From CAVWCQ01 sp963753545 (GTDB taxonomy: Bacteria; Chloroflexota; Anaerolineae; Aggregatilineales; Aggregatilineaceae): 64,000 nucleotides of DNA. The notes below the pieces were generated by a model. The model was not told the DNA's origin. It was given only the letters and a program-made list of their open reading frames with translations, and searched no databases. Positions 36,364 to 47,219 of this stretch are shown here, one piece after another. A program made the position numbers and the translations under genes. Where the stretch lies: positions 2,294,001 through 2,358,000 of the forward strand of contig CAVWCQ010000008.1 of assembly GCA_963753545.1 (NCBI GenBank), read 5' to 3'. Each line of letters starts with the position of its first letter. Positions within the stretch are counted from its first letter, which is position 1.

Positions 36364-38427
36364 ATGCCCGCTTTTGAGCTTGTTTCGGACTACAAGCCCA
36401 CAGGCGACCAGCCGCAAGCAATTGAGAAGTTGGTCCAAGGTGTTCAAGATGACCTGAAATTTCAGACTCTGCTTGGTGCAACGGGCACCGGCAAAACCTA
36501 TACTATCGCTAACGTGATCAATGAGGTGCAGAAGCCGACACTGGTCCTGGCCCATAACAAGACACTGGCGGCTCAGCTCTACTCTGAGTTTAAAGAGTTC
36601 TTCCCGAACAACGCGGTTGAATACTTTGTCAGCTACTACGACTACTATCAGCCCGAAGCATACGTGCCGCAGCGCGATCTGTATATCGAAAAAGAGACGG
36701 ATATCAACGAAGAGATTGATCGTTTGCGCCTCTCCGCGACCGCTGCCCTTTTAAGCCGCCGCGACGTGCTGATCGTCGCTTCGGTGTCGTGCATCTACGG
36801 TATTGGCAACCCCGTCACCTGGGGCAAAGTGACCCTGGAACTGAACAAAGGTACGGTTCACCGCCGCGACATCATTCTGCGCCATCTGGTCGCGATTTAT
36901 TATGATCGCAGCGATTTCGATCTGCGCCCCGGCACGTTCCGCGTTCGCGGCGATACGTTTGAGATCGCGCCCGCTTACACCGAAATCGCTTACCGCATCA
37001 CGATGTTTGGCGACGAGATCGAGCGTATCACAGAGTTCGATCCACTGACCGGAGAAGTCCTGGCGGATCATGAGCAGATCACGATCTACCCTGCTAAACA
37101 GTTCGTCACGGAGCAGGATAAACTCACGGAAGCGCTGCACGGCATTGAACAGGAATTGGAACAGCGGATGGCCGAGTTTCAGAAGGGCGGACGTTTGTTA
37201 GAGGCGCAGAGGATTGATCAGCGGACCCGATATGATTTGGAGATGATCCGCGAAGTGGGCACAACAGGCGGCATTGAGAACTATTCGCGTCATCTGGATG
37301 AACGCCCAGCGGGCAGCCCACCCTGGACACTGCTCGATTACTTCCCTCCTGACTATCTGATGGTGATCGATGAAAGCCACATGACTCTCCCACAGGTGCG
37401 CGGCATGTTCGGCGGAGATCGCTCACGAAAGGAAGTTCTGGTAGAGTATGGGTTCCGGCTGCCCAGCGCCATGGATAACCGTCCGCTCAATTTTGACGAG
37501 TTCGAAGAGCGGATCGGGCAGGTGGTATTTATGAGTGCAACTCCCGGCCCATACGAAGAAGGTCATGGTGAGCAGGTCGTTCAGCAGATCATCCGCCCCA
37601 CCGGTATTGTGGATCCCATCAATTGATGTGCGTCCGACGGAAGGACAGATTGATGATCTGCTGACTGAAATCAATCGCCGAGTGCAGCATGGCGAGCGCG
37701 CTCTGGTTACCACGTTGACTAAGCGCATGGCGGAAGACTTGGCAGATTATCTGCTGGAAATGGGTATCCGCGTTCACTATCTGCACTCTGAGATCGATAC
37801 CATTGAGCGCATCGAAATTCTGCGCGACCTGCGTCTAGGGGTTTATGATGTTGTCGTCGGTATCAATCTACTGCGTGAAGGGATCGATCTGCCCGAAGTA
37901 TCGCTGGTTGCGATCCTGGATGCGGACAAGCAGGGTTTCTTGCGCTCAGAACAGGCATTGATCCAGAATATTGGACGTGCTGCTCGTCACATCAACGGGC
38001 ATGTGATCATGTATGCAGATAATATGACTGATGCGATGAAAAGCGCGATTAATGAGACAGAGCGCCGCCGGGCAACATTCAAGTGGAGTACAACCCGAAC
38101 CACGATATCGAACCTGCCAGCATCGTTAAAGAGGTTCGAGATTTGACCCAGCGATTTCAGCAGGCAGCTCCGGCGCATAAGGAAGAAAAGGCTGCGCCGC
38201 CAACGGCTGCCGAACTGCCAAAACCTGAACTGCAGAAGATGATCGACACGCTGGAACGTGAAATGAAAGCGGCAGCGAAGTCTCTTGAGTTTGAGAAAGC
38301 CGCCGTCCTGCGCGATCAACTGCTCGAACTGCGGCAAATCATGGTCCTAAAAGATGGAGAGCAGGAAGACCCAAGCCTGCGTCTGGTTGTCCAGAATGCC
38401 TCAAGACGCCCCAGACCGCATCCATAG
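36364..38427 (+). CDS. uvrB: Excinuclease ABC subunit B (two frameshifts)
   Basis: Helicase-like damage-verification subunit of nucleotide-excision repair. Three open segments make one protein of about 686 residues. Segment 1 (36364-37626) has Walker A GATGTGKT, the beta-hairpin YYDYYQPEAYVP and DESHMTLPQ. Segment 2 (about 37617-38077) has RPTEGQIDDLL, VVGINLLREGIDLPEVSLV and QNIGRAARH. Segment 3 (about 38080-38427) has the UvrC-binding coiled coil (IDTLEREMKAAAKSLEFEKAA). The first junction (about 37612-37622) needs one base removed. The second (about 38072-38080) needs two removed or one added. It follows a LexA-like promoter and ends before a terminator. Confidence 0.9.
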
Positions 38428-38456
38428 GTAGAATGTAACCTCATGCCGGATTTGGA

Positions 38457-38486
38457 CGGGTTTCTGTGCGCTCAGAAACCCGTTTT
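38457..38486 (+). terminator. Terminator after uvrB
   Basis: Ten-base-pair stem CGGGTTTCTG/CAGAAACCCG with a six-base loop, then TTTTC. Confidence 0.8.
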
Positions 38487-38604
38487 CATTAGCATTTCTT
38501 CCTTACGAGATGGATAATATTGATACTAGGTATTCAATTGCCGCTCTGATGGAGGCACGTTATACTGTCAAGCAGCGCTCACTGCACGCAGGGAGACGAT
38601 AAAA

Positions 38605-39762
38605 ATGATTTGCACACGCGAAAATTTAGAAGAAAACGAAGTAAAAACACTTGCCCCCTATGCACATAGGAGCGGAGAGAGCAAAGGGCGTGAATATCCG
38701 GAAGAAGAAGCGCTGTATCGCACTGCGTTTCAGCGAGATCGAGACCGCATTTTGCACACAACTGCTTTCCGCCGCCTGGAATATAAAACACAGGTTTTCA
38801 TCAATTACGAAGGTGATTATTACCGGACCCGCTTGACCCATACCTTGGAAGTCACGCAGATTGGCCGCAGCTTCGCCCGTTCGTTCGGGGCCAGTGAGGA
38901 TTTGGTCGAAGCGATCTGCCTGGGACACGACCTGGGTCATCCGCCGTTTGGACATTCCGGCGAGGCCATTCTCAATAAACTCATGGCCCCCTATGGCGGA
39001 TTTGATCACAACAAACAATCGCTGCGCATTTTGACCAAATTGGAATCCCGTTATCCCCAGTGGCCAGGATTAAACCTGACCTACGAAGTACGAGAGGGGA
39101 TTGTCAAACACGAGAGCGAGTACGATATCAGCGACTCACAGGCCGAGGGGTTTGATCCGGACGAGCGCGGCGGCATTGAGGCACAAATTGCGAATGTCTC
39201 TGACGAACTGGCTTATAATGCGCACGATCTTGATGATGGGCTTCGCTCTGGTATGATTGTTCCTGATCAGCTAAACGATCTGCGCATCTGGCAAATGCTC
39301 AAAGAGAGTATTGGCTGGGACGGCAAAGGCTTCTCGGAGATGGTGCGCCACCGTATTATTCGGCGGATGTTGGGGATCGAAATTGATGATGTGATCACCG
39401 CTACGGGAGCCTTGATCGCAAAACATGATCTCCCCAGCCCAGAAGCGTTACAGCGGCTGCCCTATAACGTAGTTATTCACTCCGACGAATTTAATGCGAT
39501 CAACCACGAACTCAAAATGTTCCTGTACGAGCAGCTCTACCGTCATCATCGAGTGGTTCGTATGGCTGTTAAAGCGGAGCGGTTCATTACGCAGATGTTT
39601 GAGACATATACTGCTGAACCGGCTCAACTACCGCAAACAGTTCAAAAAGCGGCGGAGGTGCGCAGCTTGCAGCGCGCTGTCACCGATTACATTGCTGGAA
39701 TGACCGATCGTTATGCCCTGGAAGAATGGCAGCGTCTGTTCGATCCGTATACTCGTGCCTGA
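38605..39762 (+). CDS. dGTPase-like deoxynucleotide triphosphohydrolase (HD domain)
   Basis: Hydrolyses dNTPs to nucleoside and triphosphate. 385 residues with the HD-domain metal ligands in RLTHTLEVTQIG and LGHDLGHPPFGHSGE, the later ELAYNAHDLDDGL, and the N-terminal DRDRILHTTAFRRLEYKTQV typical of the dGTPase type 2 family. GGGAG lies about ten bases before the ATG. It is followed by greA after 33 bases. Confidence 0.9.
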   Translation: MICTRENLEENEVKTLAPYAHRSGESKGREYPEEEALYRTAFQRDRDRILHTTAFRRLEYKTQVFINYEGDYYRTRLTHTLEVTQIGRSFARSFGASEDLVEAICLGHDLGHPPFGHSGEAILNKLMAPYGGFDHNKQSLRILTKLESRYPQWPGLNLTYEVREGIVKHESEYDISDSQAEGFDPDERGGIEAQIANVSDELAYNAHDLDDGLRSGMIVPDQLNDLRIWQMLKESIGWDGKGFSEMVRHRIIRRMLGIEIDDVITATGALIAKHDLPSPEALQRLPYNVVIHSDEFNAINHELKMFLYEQLYRHHRVVRMAVKAERFITQMFETYTAEPAQLPQTVQKAAEVRSLQRAVTDYIAGMTDRYALEEWQRLFDPYTRA

Positions 39763-39795
39763 TCACGCAGATTCATTCTAATTCAAAGGTGTAGT

Positions 39796-40275
39796 ATGGC
39801 AGAAGACCAATTCCTGACAGCAGATGGAGCCGCCGAACTCCGTAAAGAACTCGAAAATCTTGTCACCGTCAAGCGACCTGAGCTTGCACAACGGCTGCGC
39901 GAAGCGATCAGTCAGGGAGATTTATCTGAAAACGCAGACTATTCGGATGCAAAGGAACAGCAGGCTTTTTTAGAGGGGCGCATTCAATACCTGGAAAACC
40001 TGCTGCGCAGCGCTAAAATTATCGAAGACCCCAGTGCCCTGACAAAAGCGCCGTTGGAGGTAGGTCTGGGTACGGAAGTAACCATTGAGGCTGAGGGCGA
40101 ATCACCGGAGACCTACCGGATCGTCGGGGCGGCAGAAGCAGACCCGCGCAACGGGAAAATATCGAATGAAAGCCCGCTTGGATCGGCACTGCTGGGGCGT
40201 CGCAAAGGGGATAAGGTTCGCGTACAGACACCTGGTGGCGAACTGATTGTCAAGATCACCCAGATTTCGCGTTAG
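39796..40275 (+). CDS. greA: Transcription elongation factor GreA
   Basis: Secondary-channel factor that triggers transcript cleavage by backtracked RNA polymerase. 159 residues: an N-terminal antiparallel coiled coil with the acidic tip residues in GDLSENADYSDAKE, and a C-terminal FKBP-like domain with NGKISNESPLGSALLGRRKGD. It is complete, and a terminator follows. Confidence 0.95.
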   Translation: MAEDQFLTADGAAELRKELENLVTVKRPELAQRLREAISQGDLSENADYSDAKEQQAFLEGRIQYLENLLRSAKIIEDPSALTKAPLEVGLGTEVTIEAEGESPETYRIVGAAEADPRNGKISNESPLGSALLGRRKGDKVRVQTPGGELIVKITQISR

Positions 40276-40297
40276 TGAATTTGTTGGCTTAAACGAA

Positions 40298-40327
40298 GGA
40301 ACCTGCCAGCCAGCAGGTTCCTTTTTT
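40298..40327 (+). terminator. Terminator after greA
   Basis: Nine-base-pair stem GGAACCTGC/GCAGGTTCC, six-base loop, then six T. It ends 30 bases before the stop of the convergent membrane-protein gene. Confidence 0.88.
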
Positions 40328-40356
40328 GTTGAGTTTTTGTCGAGCGGTTGGTTCGA

Positions 40357-41535
40357 TTAATAATTCAGCAGTTCCGCCGTATCACCGAATGCCCCGGTAG
40401 TCGTATCTGGTTTTGCAGGTACTGCACCGCCAGATGCTTCTTTCGGCCAGGCTGCGATCTCAACCGTTAGCCGTTCTAAGAAGCTCTTTGCAGGCAGTGA
40501 CCCTTCGCCATATTGCAGGTCTACGATGCGAACCTGAACGCGCAAGGTCTGCGTTTCGAGGATCGTCACCCCACCGGGTTCAGCAAGCACCGCTTCACCC
40601 TTCGGAGCGAGTTTGGTACGCAGGGCCTGATCATTGAAGGCATGGTCGCTCATCAAGACCTTGGTCACTGTGCGAATATCGTTTTTGTCGAAGAGCCAGA
40701 CTTCGGTTGCCGTCACCTTCTTTGGATCGCCTACCCCAATGGTCTCCGAGATGCCAGAGCCGCACTCGCCCAAAAAATCACCAGAGGCTGTTTCAATGCT
40801 GAACGAGTCATCATAAAGATCGTCGCCGAGAATATAGGTGGACATGTATTGGCTGACGGGTGCGGTTTCACCCACAGCCGCAAAATCGGTCCGCTGATCA
40901 GCTACAGAGCGCTGGGCATCCATGCGGGCGGCATGGGTACCGGCTGCCGCACCACCCGGGGTACCGGCTGGACGTGGAGCACCTTTTGCCCACTTGCCAA
41001 CAGGAACTGCCCAGTAGAAGGTAAAAAGGAGGGCCAGAATGATACCAAAGATCAGCGTGCCAAGGATGCAGGTTAAGGGTCCCAACGCGCCGCCAAGGGC
41101 GCTGCGCTGAACCTTATCGGCCTGTGATGAAGCTTTAGAGCGTATGCCTTTGTCCTGAGAGAGGTCCAGCAGGGGTTGAAGCTGCCCGGCAAGCTGCGGG
41201 TTTTTGTTCATCACATCCTGAATCATGGCCGGTGAAATACCCGCGTCGATCAGATGGTTTCGAGCTTCTGCTGTGTTATTCGACTCAGCCAACTCAGCAG
41301 CCGCCATTTTAATCCACTGATCTTTGTATCCATCCGCCAGATGGACAGGCTCAGCGTCGTAGAATTTGACGGGTGCCCCTTGATATGCCCATAACAATCC
41401 GATAATCACGCCGAGTAGAACAAACCCCAGTCGAAAAAGAGAGGGGGCAAGGGAGCTTAGAACGGGCTTCGCCATAATTTTAAATTGTGCTACAAGGCGT
41501 CCCATAAGGTCTGGCCTTTCTCTTCGGGCTGCCAC
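40357..41535 (-). CDS. Membrane protein of unknown function
   Basis: 392 residues, not recognised. Two membrane helices (about 28-46 and 155-178) bracket a helical, charged segment of about 100 residues. The C-terminal 210 residues are soluble and beta-rich (FSIETASGDFLGECGSGISE, EVWLFDKNDIRTVTKVLMSD). The topology suggests both large parts lie on one side of the membrane. No enzyme motif is seen. It stands alone. Confidence 0.6.
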   Translation of the reverse strand: MAARRERPDLMGRLVAQFKIMAKPVLSSLAPSLFRLGFVLLGVIIGLLWAYQGAPVKFYDAEPVHLADGYKDQWIKMAAAELAESNNTAEARNHLIDAGISPAMIQDVMNKNPQLAGQLQPLLDLSQDKGIRSKASSQADKVQRSALGGALGPLTCILGTLIFGIILALLFTFYWAVPVGKWAKGAPRPAGTPGGAAAGTHAARMDAQRSVADQRTDFAAVGETAPVSQYMSTYILGDDLYDDSFSIETASGDFLGECGSGISETIGVGDPKKVTATEVWLFDKNDIRTVTKVLMSDHAFNDQALRTKLAPKGEAVLAEPGGVTILETQTLRVQVRIVDLQYGEGSLPAKSFLERLTVEIAAWPKEASGGAVPAKPDTTTGAFGDTAELLNY

Positions 41536-41661
41536 ACACTGTGGTAGCGCTGCTGATCGCTAATTTATGTTCCTATGCAGCATTGTACATGAACCGCACA
41601 TACAAGACAAATGGGTAACTAGTTTAATCTTAGCTCAAGATTAGCGATCTTACATCCACAA

Positions 41662-41698
41662 AATAGCACGAGGCGATCTTAAATCGGCTCGTGCTATT
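41662..41698 (-). terminator. Probable terminator of the sugar-binding protein gene
   Basis: Eleven-base-pair stem AATAGCACGAG/CTCGTGCTATT with a 15-base loop, followed on the minus strand by TTTTG, 27 bases after the gene's stop. Confidence 0.6.
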
Positions 41699-41724
41699 GT
41701 TACCACTATGATGCAGCTTAGCTG

Positions 41725-43016
41725 CTACTGGGCCAGGAGTGTCTGAAGATCACTCTCAGCTACAGACAACACATCAGCAGCCGTTGCTTCACCCGCCAGG
41801 GCACTGTGAACCGCGTTAGTATATATGGCCGATGCCTGAGCATATTTACCCAAAAGTGTGCTAGACGGGCGCTCTGCCACGTTGTTGAATATATCCAGTA
41901 TATCACCCATGTATGGATTGGCTTGCAGCACATCGCTGTCTTCATACAAAGACATCACGGCTGGGCTGTAGCCACCATCAACAGCGCAGAGTCTTCTGCT
42001 CGTCGGGGCTTGCCATAAAGACGGCAAAAGCAGCGGCGGCTTCAGGATACTTGGTGTACTTGGATACGGCGACTTCCCAGCCACCCAGGGTCGATTTGCC
42101 GCCCGGCAGAGCTGCCACTGCAAACACGTCTTTAATCGGGCTGTCGCTGCCCGCGCTCGGATGGTAAGCCTGAAGTCCAGCTGCGCATAAAAGCGGCATT
42201 TCCAGACTGCCAGATCGTGCGCGCTTCCTCTTCCTGGAATGTCAGCACGCCAGCCGGGCTAATTGTGCCAATCCAACCGGCAGCACGAGTGATCGCTTCT
42301 ACAGACGCCGGGTTATTGACTGCAACTGCACCATCAGAATCAAGCAGACTGCTTCCATCCTGCCATTCCATGACATTGGCAGTCAGGCCTTCATAATTGG
42401 CACCCTGCCAGACATATCCCCAAAAATCGCTGTTGCCAGCACCGCGTTCACCATCCTGAATGGTCTGCGCGGCACTTTGTAGTTCTTCCCAGGTGGTTGG
42501 CACAGAAAGGCCATATTTATCCAGAAGATCAGTGCGGTAATAAAGCAGACCGGCGTCAATCGACAGCGGAATGGCGACAACCTGATCGTTGATCGTGCTG
42601 TTCTGAACCAGTATCGGGAATTCAGCCGACAGTTGATCCTCGGATACAAACGGCGTCAAATCGAGCAGGTATTCGGCAAGTGTTCCCGCCCACGTAACAT
42701 CGATCTGCATCACATCGATATCGGTTGCCTGGGCCTGGAGAGTCTGGGTATACAGTCCCAAGCGATTGTCAACCAGGTCTGGCGATTGCAGCACATTGAC
42801 GGTGATGTTAGGGCAGGCATCCATGAACCGCCCCACCGTGGCATAGGTGATATCCAAATCCTGCCCACGCGCGCCAGCGGCGACCGTAATTACGACATTT
42901 TCTTGATCCGTCCCGCAGACAGATGGTTCGCCGCTCTCTTGGGCGCTCACGCTGCCGGGGATCCATGCTGCCACCAGAACCAAAACGAGAACGAAACCCA
43001 GGATTCGCTTTAGCAT
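41725..43016 (-). CDS. Extracellular solute-binding protein, sugar ABC type (two frameshifts)
   Basis: Family-1-like periplasmic or lipid-bound sugar-binding protein, about 430 residues. Part 1 (43016 to about 42170) has a signal peptide (MLKRILGFVLVLVLVAAW, cleavage near SVSAQ) and the family sequences DVMQIDVTWAG, PTTWEELQSAAQTIQ and IWQSGNAAFMR. Part 2 (about 42165-41995) has DSPIKDVFAVAALPGGK and GGWEVAVSKYTKYPEAA. Part 3 (about 41995-41725) has DILDIFNNVAERPSS and the C-terminal helices. Each junction is repaired by removing one base. No Cys lipobox is seen. No permease or ATPase gene is adjacent, so it is an orphan here. Confidence 0.82.
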
Positions 43017-43153
43017 ATCTTTCCTTCTTTTAAATCAATCGCAAGTAAGACTTATACGAAAAATAAGCAGCACATTGCCGCTATGTTACACCAGCAGCCC
43101 CTGAGGAGCAACAAATCTTGCCTATTAGACATAGCGGTGGGTAGAATGCGCGT

Positions 43154-43711
43154 ATGACAAAATCACAGGGCCGCACTCAATTTATCGTACGCGAAATCAA
43201 AGCAAACTCGGAAATTTCTGTGTGCGCGCGTCTCGACCATACCAACGTAACCGATTACGTCTGGCAAATGGACGTTCGCAGGGAAACAGAAGAACTGGCA
43301 GTACGCTTTCGCACCGTCCGGCTGCCACGGTCGATGCCAGTTACGTATCCCCGTGATGGAGATATCCTGATCCGATCATGGGCAAAACCGGAGTGTTTCC
43401 TGGTGGCGGCATCAGGTGATGTCATTCTGGGTTATGTGAATATGCGCGTTGATGCCTCCCAAACGAAGGGCTGGATTCACGATCTGGTTGTCGATGCCCG
43501 TGCCCGCCGCCGCAAGATTGGCAGCGCCTTATTGGAGCAGACGATTCGCTGGGCCTGCCTCCACCAGATCACGCAGATCACGCTCGAAATGCAGACCAAG
43601 AACTATCCGGGCATCAGTTTTGCGCTCAAACATGGGTTTGAGTTTTGCGGATTCAATGATCGTTATTATACAAATCAAGATATAACCTTGTTTTTCGGCA
43701 AGAATTTGTGA
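43154..43711 (+). CDS. GNAT-family N-acetyltransferase
   Basis: 185 residues. The acetyl-CoA-binding motif A is DLVVDARARRRKIGSALLEQ (R/Q-x-x-G/A variant RRRKIGSA), followed by motif B ending in LKHGFEFCGFNDRYY. The N-terminal half is less conserved. The acceptor is unknown; the RimI-like appearance is not strong enough to name it. It precedes the membrane/GAF sensor gene by 12 bases and is probably co-transcribed with it. Confidence 0.8.
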   Translation: MTKSQGRTQFIVREIKANSEISVCARLDHTNVTDYVWQMDVRRETEELAVRFRTVRLPRSMPVTYPRDGDILIRSWAKPECFLVAASGDVILGYVNMRVDASQTKGWIHDLVVDARARRRKIGSALLEQTIRWACLHQITQITLEMQTKNYPGISFALKHGFEFCGFNDRYYTNQDITLFFGKNL

Positions 43712-43723
43712 CGAGTACTGGTT

Positions 43724-45738
43724 ATGTTCGACTCTGAAACGTTTCTCGCTGTACTTGAGCTGCTCAATGAGACGCTGACGGCGACGGTTGTCATTGTATC
43801 CGGTTCAATTCTGCTCTATAACCTTGCCCGGCAAACTCAAGACCGCGTTGCGAAAACATCGGCGGCGGTACTGGCCTGTGTCACGTTTACTTATCTGGCC
43901 GATATTCTCATCTCGCTTGAACCGGGTGACGAATACCTCGAAACGTGGTTTCAGAGTCCAGTGGATCGGCATTGCTTTTGTCCCGGCTGCCCTGTTCCAT
44001 CTTTCTGATGCGCTCCTGGCAACCACAGGCCGCCCCTCTCGTGGACGGCGTAAGCTGGTTATTCGCATTTCCTACGGGATCAGCACCATTTTTTCACTGT
44101 TGGCCCTGTTTTCCGATACGTTGATCTCCCGCCTGGATATGACCGGGGTTCCCCGCATGCGCCCTGGTCCCGCGTTCAGCATCTATGTCGCCTACCTCGT
44201 CGTCATTGGCTTTGTATCCACCGTCAATGTGATGCGTGCGCGGCGGCGCTGTCTCACGCGCTATACACGGCGGCGGATGACTTATTTGCTGTCAGTTTTC
44301 CTGTCACCCGTTTACGGCGTTTTCCCCTATACTCTGCTGTTTCAGCCAATTGGTGATGCCAGCGAAACCACCCTGCTGGCTGTTCTGAACATAGCGAACC
44401 TCGTGATCGTGATCATGCTTATGTTCATGGCATATCCACTCTCATTCTTTGGGACGGAAAAACCAGACCGCGTGATCAAAGCTCACCTCCTCGAATTTAT
44501 GCTGCGCGGACCTCTCACCGGGGCGGCAGTCCTGGCAACCATTTTGTTCGTTCCGCGCATCAGCAACGTTCTGGGGCTGGATGGTGAAGCATTAATGCCG
44601 TTTGCCTCAGTCGTTGTCGTGCTGTTTTTGCAGTGGACGCTGACCTTAATTCTGCCTGTGCTGCTGCGGTGGTTGGTCTATACGCGTGACCAGCAGCGCG
44701 TGCAGTGGATTCAAAGCCTGGGGGATCGAATGCTCACCGAGGCAGACGCGTCACAACTGCTTGAGTCGATTCTGGCGGCCATTTGCGATCATCTGCGCGT
44801 ACCCACCGCTTTTGTAGCGGGCAGTGAAAATGACTCTACAGTTCGTCTCATTCAGGTTGTTGGCCCGTTGGCCCCTTCGGATGAGATATTAGCGGACGCC
44901 GCTCTCAAGGCACTGCTGGTTTCAAACGGTGAAGGTACTGCCAACTCTCCCATCAAACAAATCGATGGGGTCTTTGTATGGCGTTCTTACTGGCTCGTAC
45001 CGCTGTACCACCTCTCGCCGGTTACAGAATCACAACCAGTTCCCGTTGCTTGGAATGCTGGGTATCTGGGCCCGCGCGCCCGAACCCAATCTGCTTCCCG
45101 ATGAGTTCGAAAGCCTGGAGACGCTCTCCCGTCAGGCAGCACAGGTTATTGACGATTTGAAACGCCAATCGGAGGTATTTGGCATCCTGGAAGGGCTGGC
45201 ATCTCAAATGGATATGATGCAGCAGCTTCGGGGTGTTTCTCGCTATGGGCATGTCTCCAAGCTGCCTCCCGCCAGCAGTACGGTCATTACAGACCCCGAT
45301 TTCCCCGAGATGGTGAAGGATGCGCTGCGTGATTATTGGGGCGGTCCCAAGCTGACAGAAAGTCAACTTCTGCGGCTGAACGTGGTCTGGCGCGAAATGA
45401 ACGAGGCCAAAGATAACAACCCTGCTCGCGCACTGCGCGCTGTGCTCACCCACGCCATTGAAAACCTCAAACCAGATGGCGAACGCAGTATGACAACCAC
45501 CGAATGGGTGTTGTATAACATATTAGAAATGCGCTTTTTGCAGGGACGCAAGGTGCGTGATGTTGCGCTCAAGTTAGCCATGAGTGAGTCAGACCTCTAT
45601 CGTAAGCAGCGTGTGGCTATCGAGGAAGTGGCGCACCAGATTGAGGAAATGGAGCGTCTGGCCCTGCAGGAAGAGGAAATCCCGGCTGAAACTGTGCTGC
45701 CTATGAAACTTGTTGAAAAAGAGCGAGGCACTGTTTGA
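43724..45738 (+). CDS. Multi-pass membrane protein with GAF-like domain and C-terminal HTH-like segment (two frameshifts)
   Basis: About 670 residues in three frames, not assignable to a known family. The N-terminal half has about seven to eight membrane helices (for example TVVIVSGSILLYNLA, GIAFVPAALFHLSDALLA, FASVVVVLFLQWTLTLILPVLL), like 7TM sensor modules. A GAF-like domain follows (LGDRMLTEADASQLLESILAAICDHLRVP...). The last 180 residues contain a helical region ending in FLQGRKVRDVALKLAMSES, which resembles a sigma region 4 or HTH. No histidine-kinase or cyclase motif is present, so output is unclear. Frame changes near 43955-43965 and 45020-45030 are each repaired by removing one base. 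Confidence 0.65.
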
Positions 45739-45859
45739 CAAGCATTTTCATGATTTCTATAATGATCTCGCTTGTAGAATATGAAATGAGATGGCTTAGG
45801 TAAGATGGACTGGAATCTTCGCACTAGAAATACTCAAGGCTGAGGAAGGTAAAATTACG

Positions 45860-46842
45860 ATGACTACGGAGGTTCAGCAGTATAGATCCTCTCCGCCCCT
45901 TCCCCCCGATGAAGGCTACTGGGAAGCGTTGTTAAAAGAAGGGGAAATCGTTGCCGAAGGGGGACTCCTCGGCAGAAAGACGGCCCTTGGGACGACTTCG
46001 ACCTCGATGGGCAGGCTGATCTACTTTCTCAAGTAAACGCGCATAATGGCTCACAGGCAGATTGGGAACAGGTCCAGCAGGTTTTTGATTCTGACACAAC
46101 GGTTGAACTGCGCGTGATTGGGCACAACCGCGGTGGTTTATTGGTGGAATGGAATAGTCTACGGGGCTTTATCCCGGCCAGTCAACTCGTTGATTTTCCC
46201 GTCATGGCCGATCCTCGCAACCGCCGTGAAGCGCTTGCCGAACGGATTGGGCAAACAATCAACCTGCGCGTGATCGAACTGGATCGCGTTCAAAACCGTC
46301 TCATTCTCTCTGAGCGCGCTGCGCAGGTTCAACCCGGCACGCGGGCCAATGTGCTGCACCAGATTAAACCCGGCGATACCTGCGAAGGCTTGGTAACAAA
46401 TCTATGCGACTTTGGCGTTTTTGTGGATCTGGGGGGCCTGGAAGGGCTGATCCACATCAGTGAGCTGAGTTGGGGCCGTGTGGGACACCCGCGCGATATT
46501 CTGACGCGGGGGGATACGGTCAAAGTTTATGTGATGAATGTCGATCAAGGACAGGGACGAGTAGCTCTCAGTCTTAAGCGGCTGCGTCCAGATCCCTGGC
46601 AGACGGTTGAAACACGCTATCAAGTCGGTCAAATTGTCGAAGGTCTCATCACGAACGTGGTTGATTTCGGCGCATTTGCCTGCATTGAAGAGGGTCTTGA
46701 AGGCTTGATCCATGTCTCCGAGTTGGCTGAGGGGCACTTTTTGCACCCCCGCAACGTGGTTCGTGAAGGAGACACGGTGAAAGCAAAGATTTTGAATATT
46801 GATGGGCGCGCTCGCCGCTTGGGATTAAGCTTGCGGCGCTGA
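45860..46842 (+). CDS. S1 RNA-binding domain protein, three S1 repeats (frameshifted)
   Basis: About 327 residues. ATG 45860 follows GAGGAAGG; the first 40 residues are acidic and unstructured. The frame changes near 45975-45985 (one base missing) and continues QKDGPWDDFDLDGQADLL. Three S1 domains follow: a diverged one (LRVIGHNRGGLLVEWNSLRGFIP...) and two classic ones (GLVTNLCDFGVFVDLGG; GLITNVVDFGAFACIEEG), both with GLIHISEL/GLIHVSEL. The layout resembles short RpsA-like proteins, so a role in mRNA binding at the ribosome is likely. A terminator follows. Confidence 0.83.
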
Positions 46843-46856
46843 TAGGAGTTTTACAG

Positions 46857-46889
46857 AGGCCCCGTCGCTCAGACCGCGGGGCCTTTTTT
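46857..46889 (+). terminator. Terminator after the S1 gene
   Basis: Stem AGGCCCCG/CGGGGCCT with a 12-base loop, then TTTTTT. Confidence 0.85.
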
Positions 46890-46920
46890 ATTTCAGAGCG
46901 TCCAGCGAAGCGAGGCCGGG

Positions 46921-47106
46921 TCATATTCTCCCAATACCATGCGTCACCGTTACCTCGCCGCTCTTAATGATCAACACGGCTTCGCGCGGGCTGCGTTCCT
47001 GGAACAAAACCTGTTTGGTGCGGTATTCAACAACTTCTATCAGGTCTGCAATAATCGGCAGCGAATCCTTATCTAGTTTTTCAAAAAGTTTCATGTGGTG
47101 GAGCAT
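46921..47106 (-). pseudogene. Truncated cyclic-nucleotide-binding (Crp/Fnr-like) domain
   Basis: 61 residues matching only the first part of a cNMP-binding fold: LFEKLDKDSLPIIADLIEVVEY, VLFQERSPREAVLIIKSGEVTV. Normal domains run to about 120 residues with a phosphate-binding cassette, and Crp proteins add a DNA-binding domain; both are missing. Sequence after the stop, toward the S1 terminator, does not resemble the missing part in any frame I could follow. CAGGAG lies upstream of the ATG, so it may still be translated. Confidence 0.55.
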
Positions 47107-47162
47107 CTTACCGCAGCAAAATGAGCAACTCCTGAGAGATCCAGCCAGGGAGTCCGGCTGGT

Positions 47163-47171
47163 TGGTATAAT
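47163..47171 (+). promoter_or_regulatory. Extended -10 promoter of the ABC/FtsX operon
   Basis: TGGTATAAT: TATAAT at 47166-47171 preceded by a TGn extension, 49 bases before the ABC ATPase ATG. No clear -35, as is common for extended -10 promoters. Confidence 0.5.
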
Positions 47172-47219
47172 CATCCTTGTGAAAACCTTCTCCTCTAACG
47201 GTCGATCCAAGAGCGCTTC

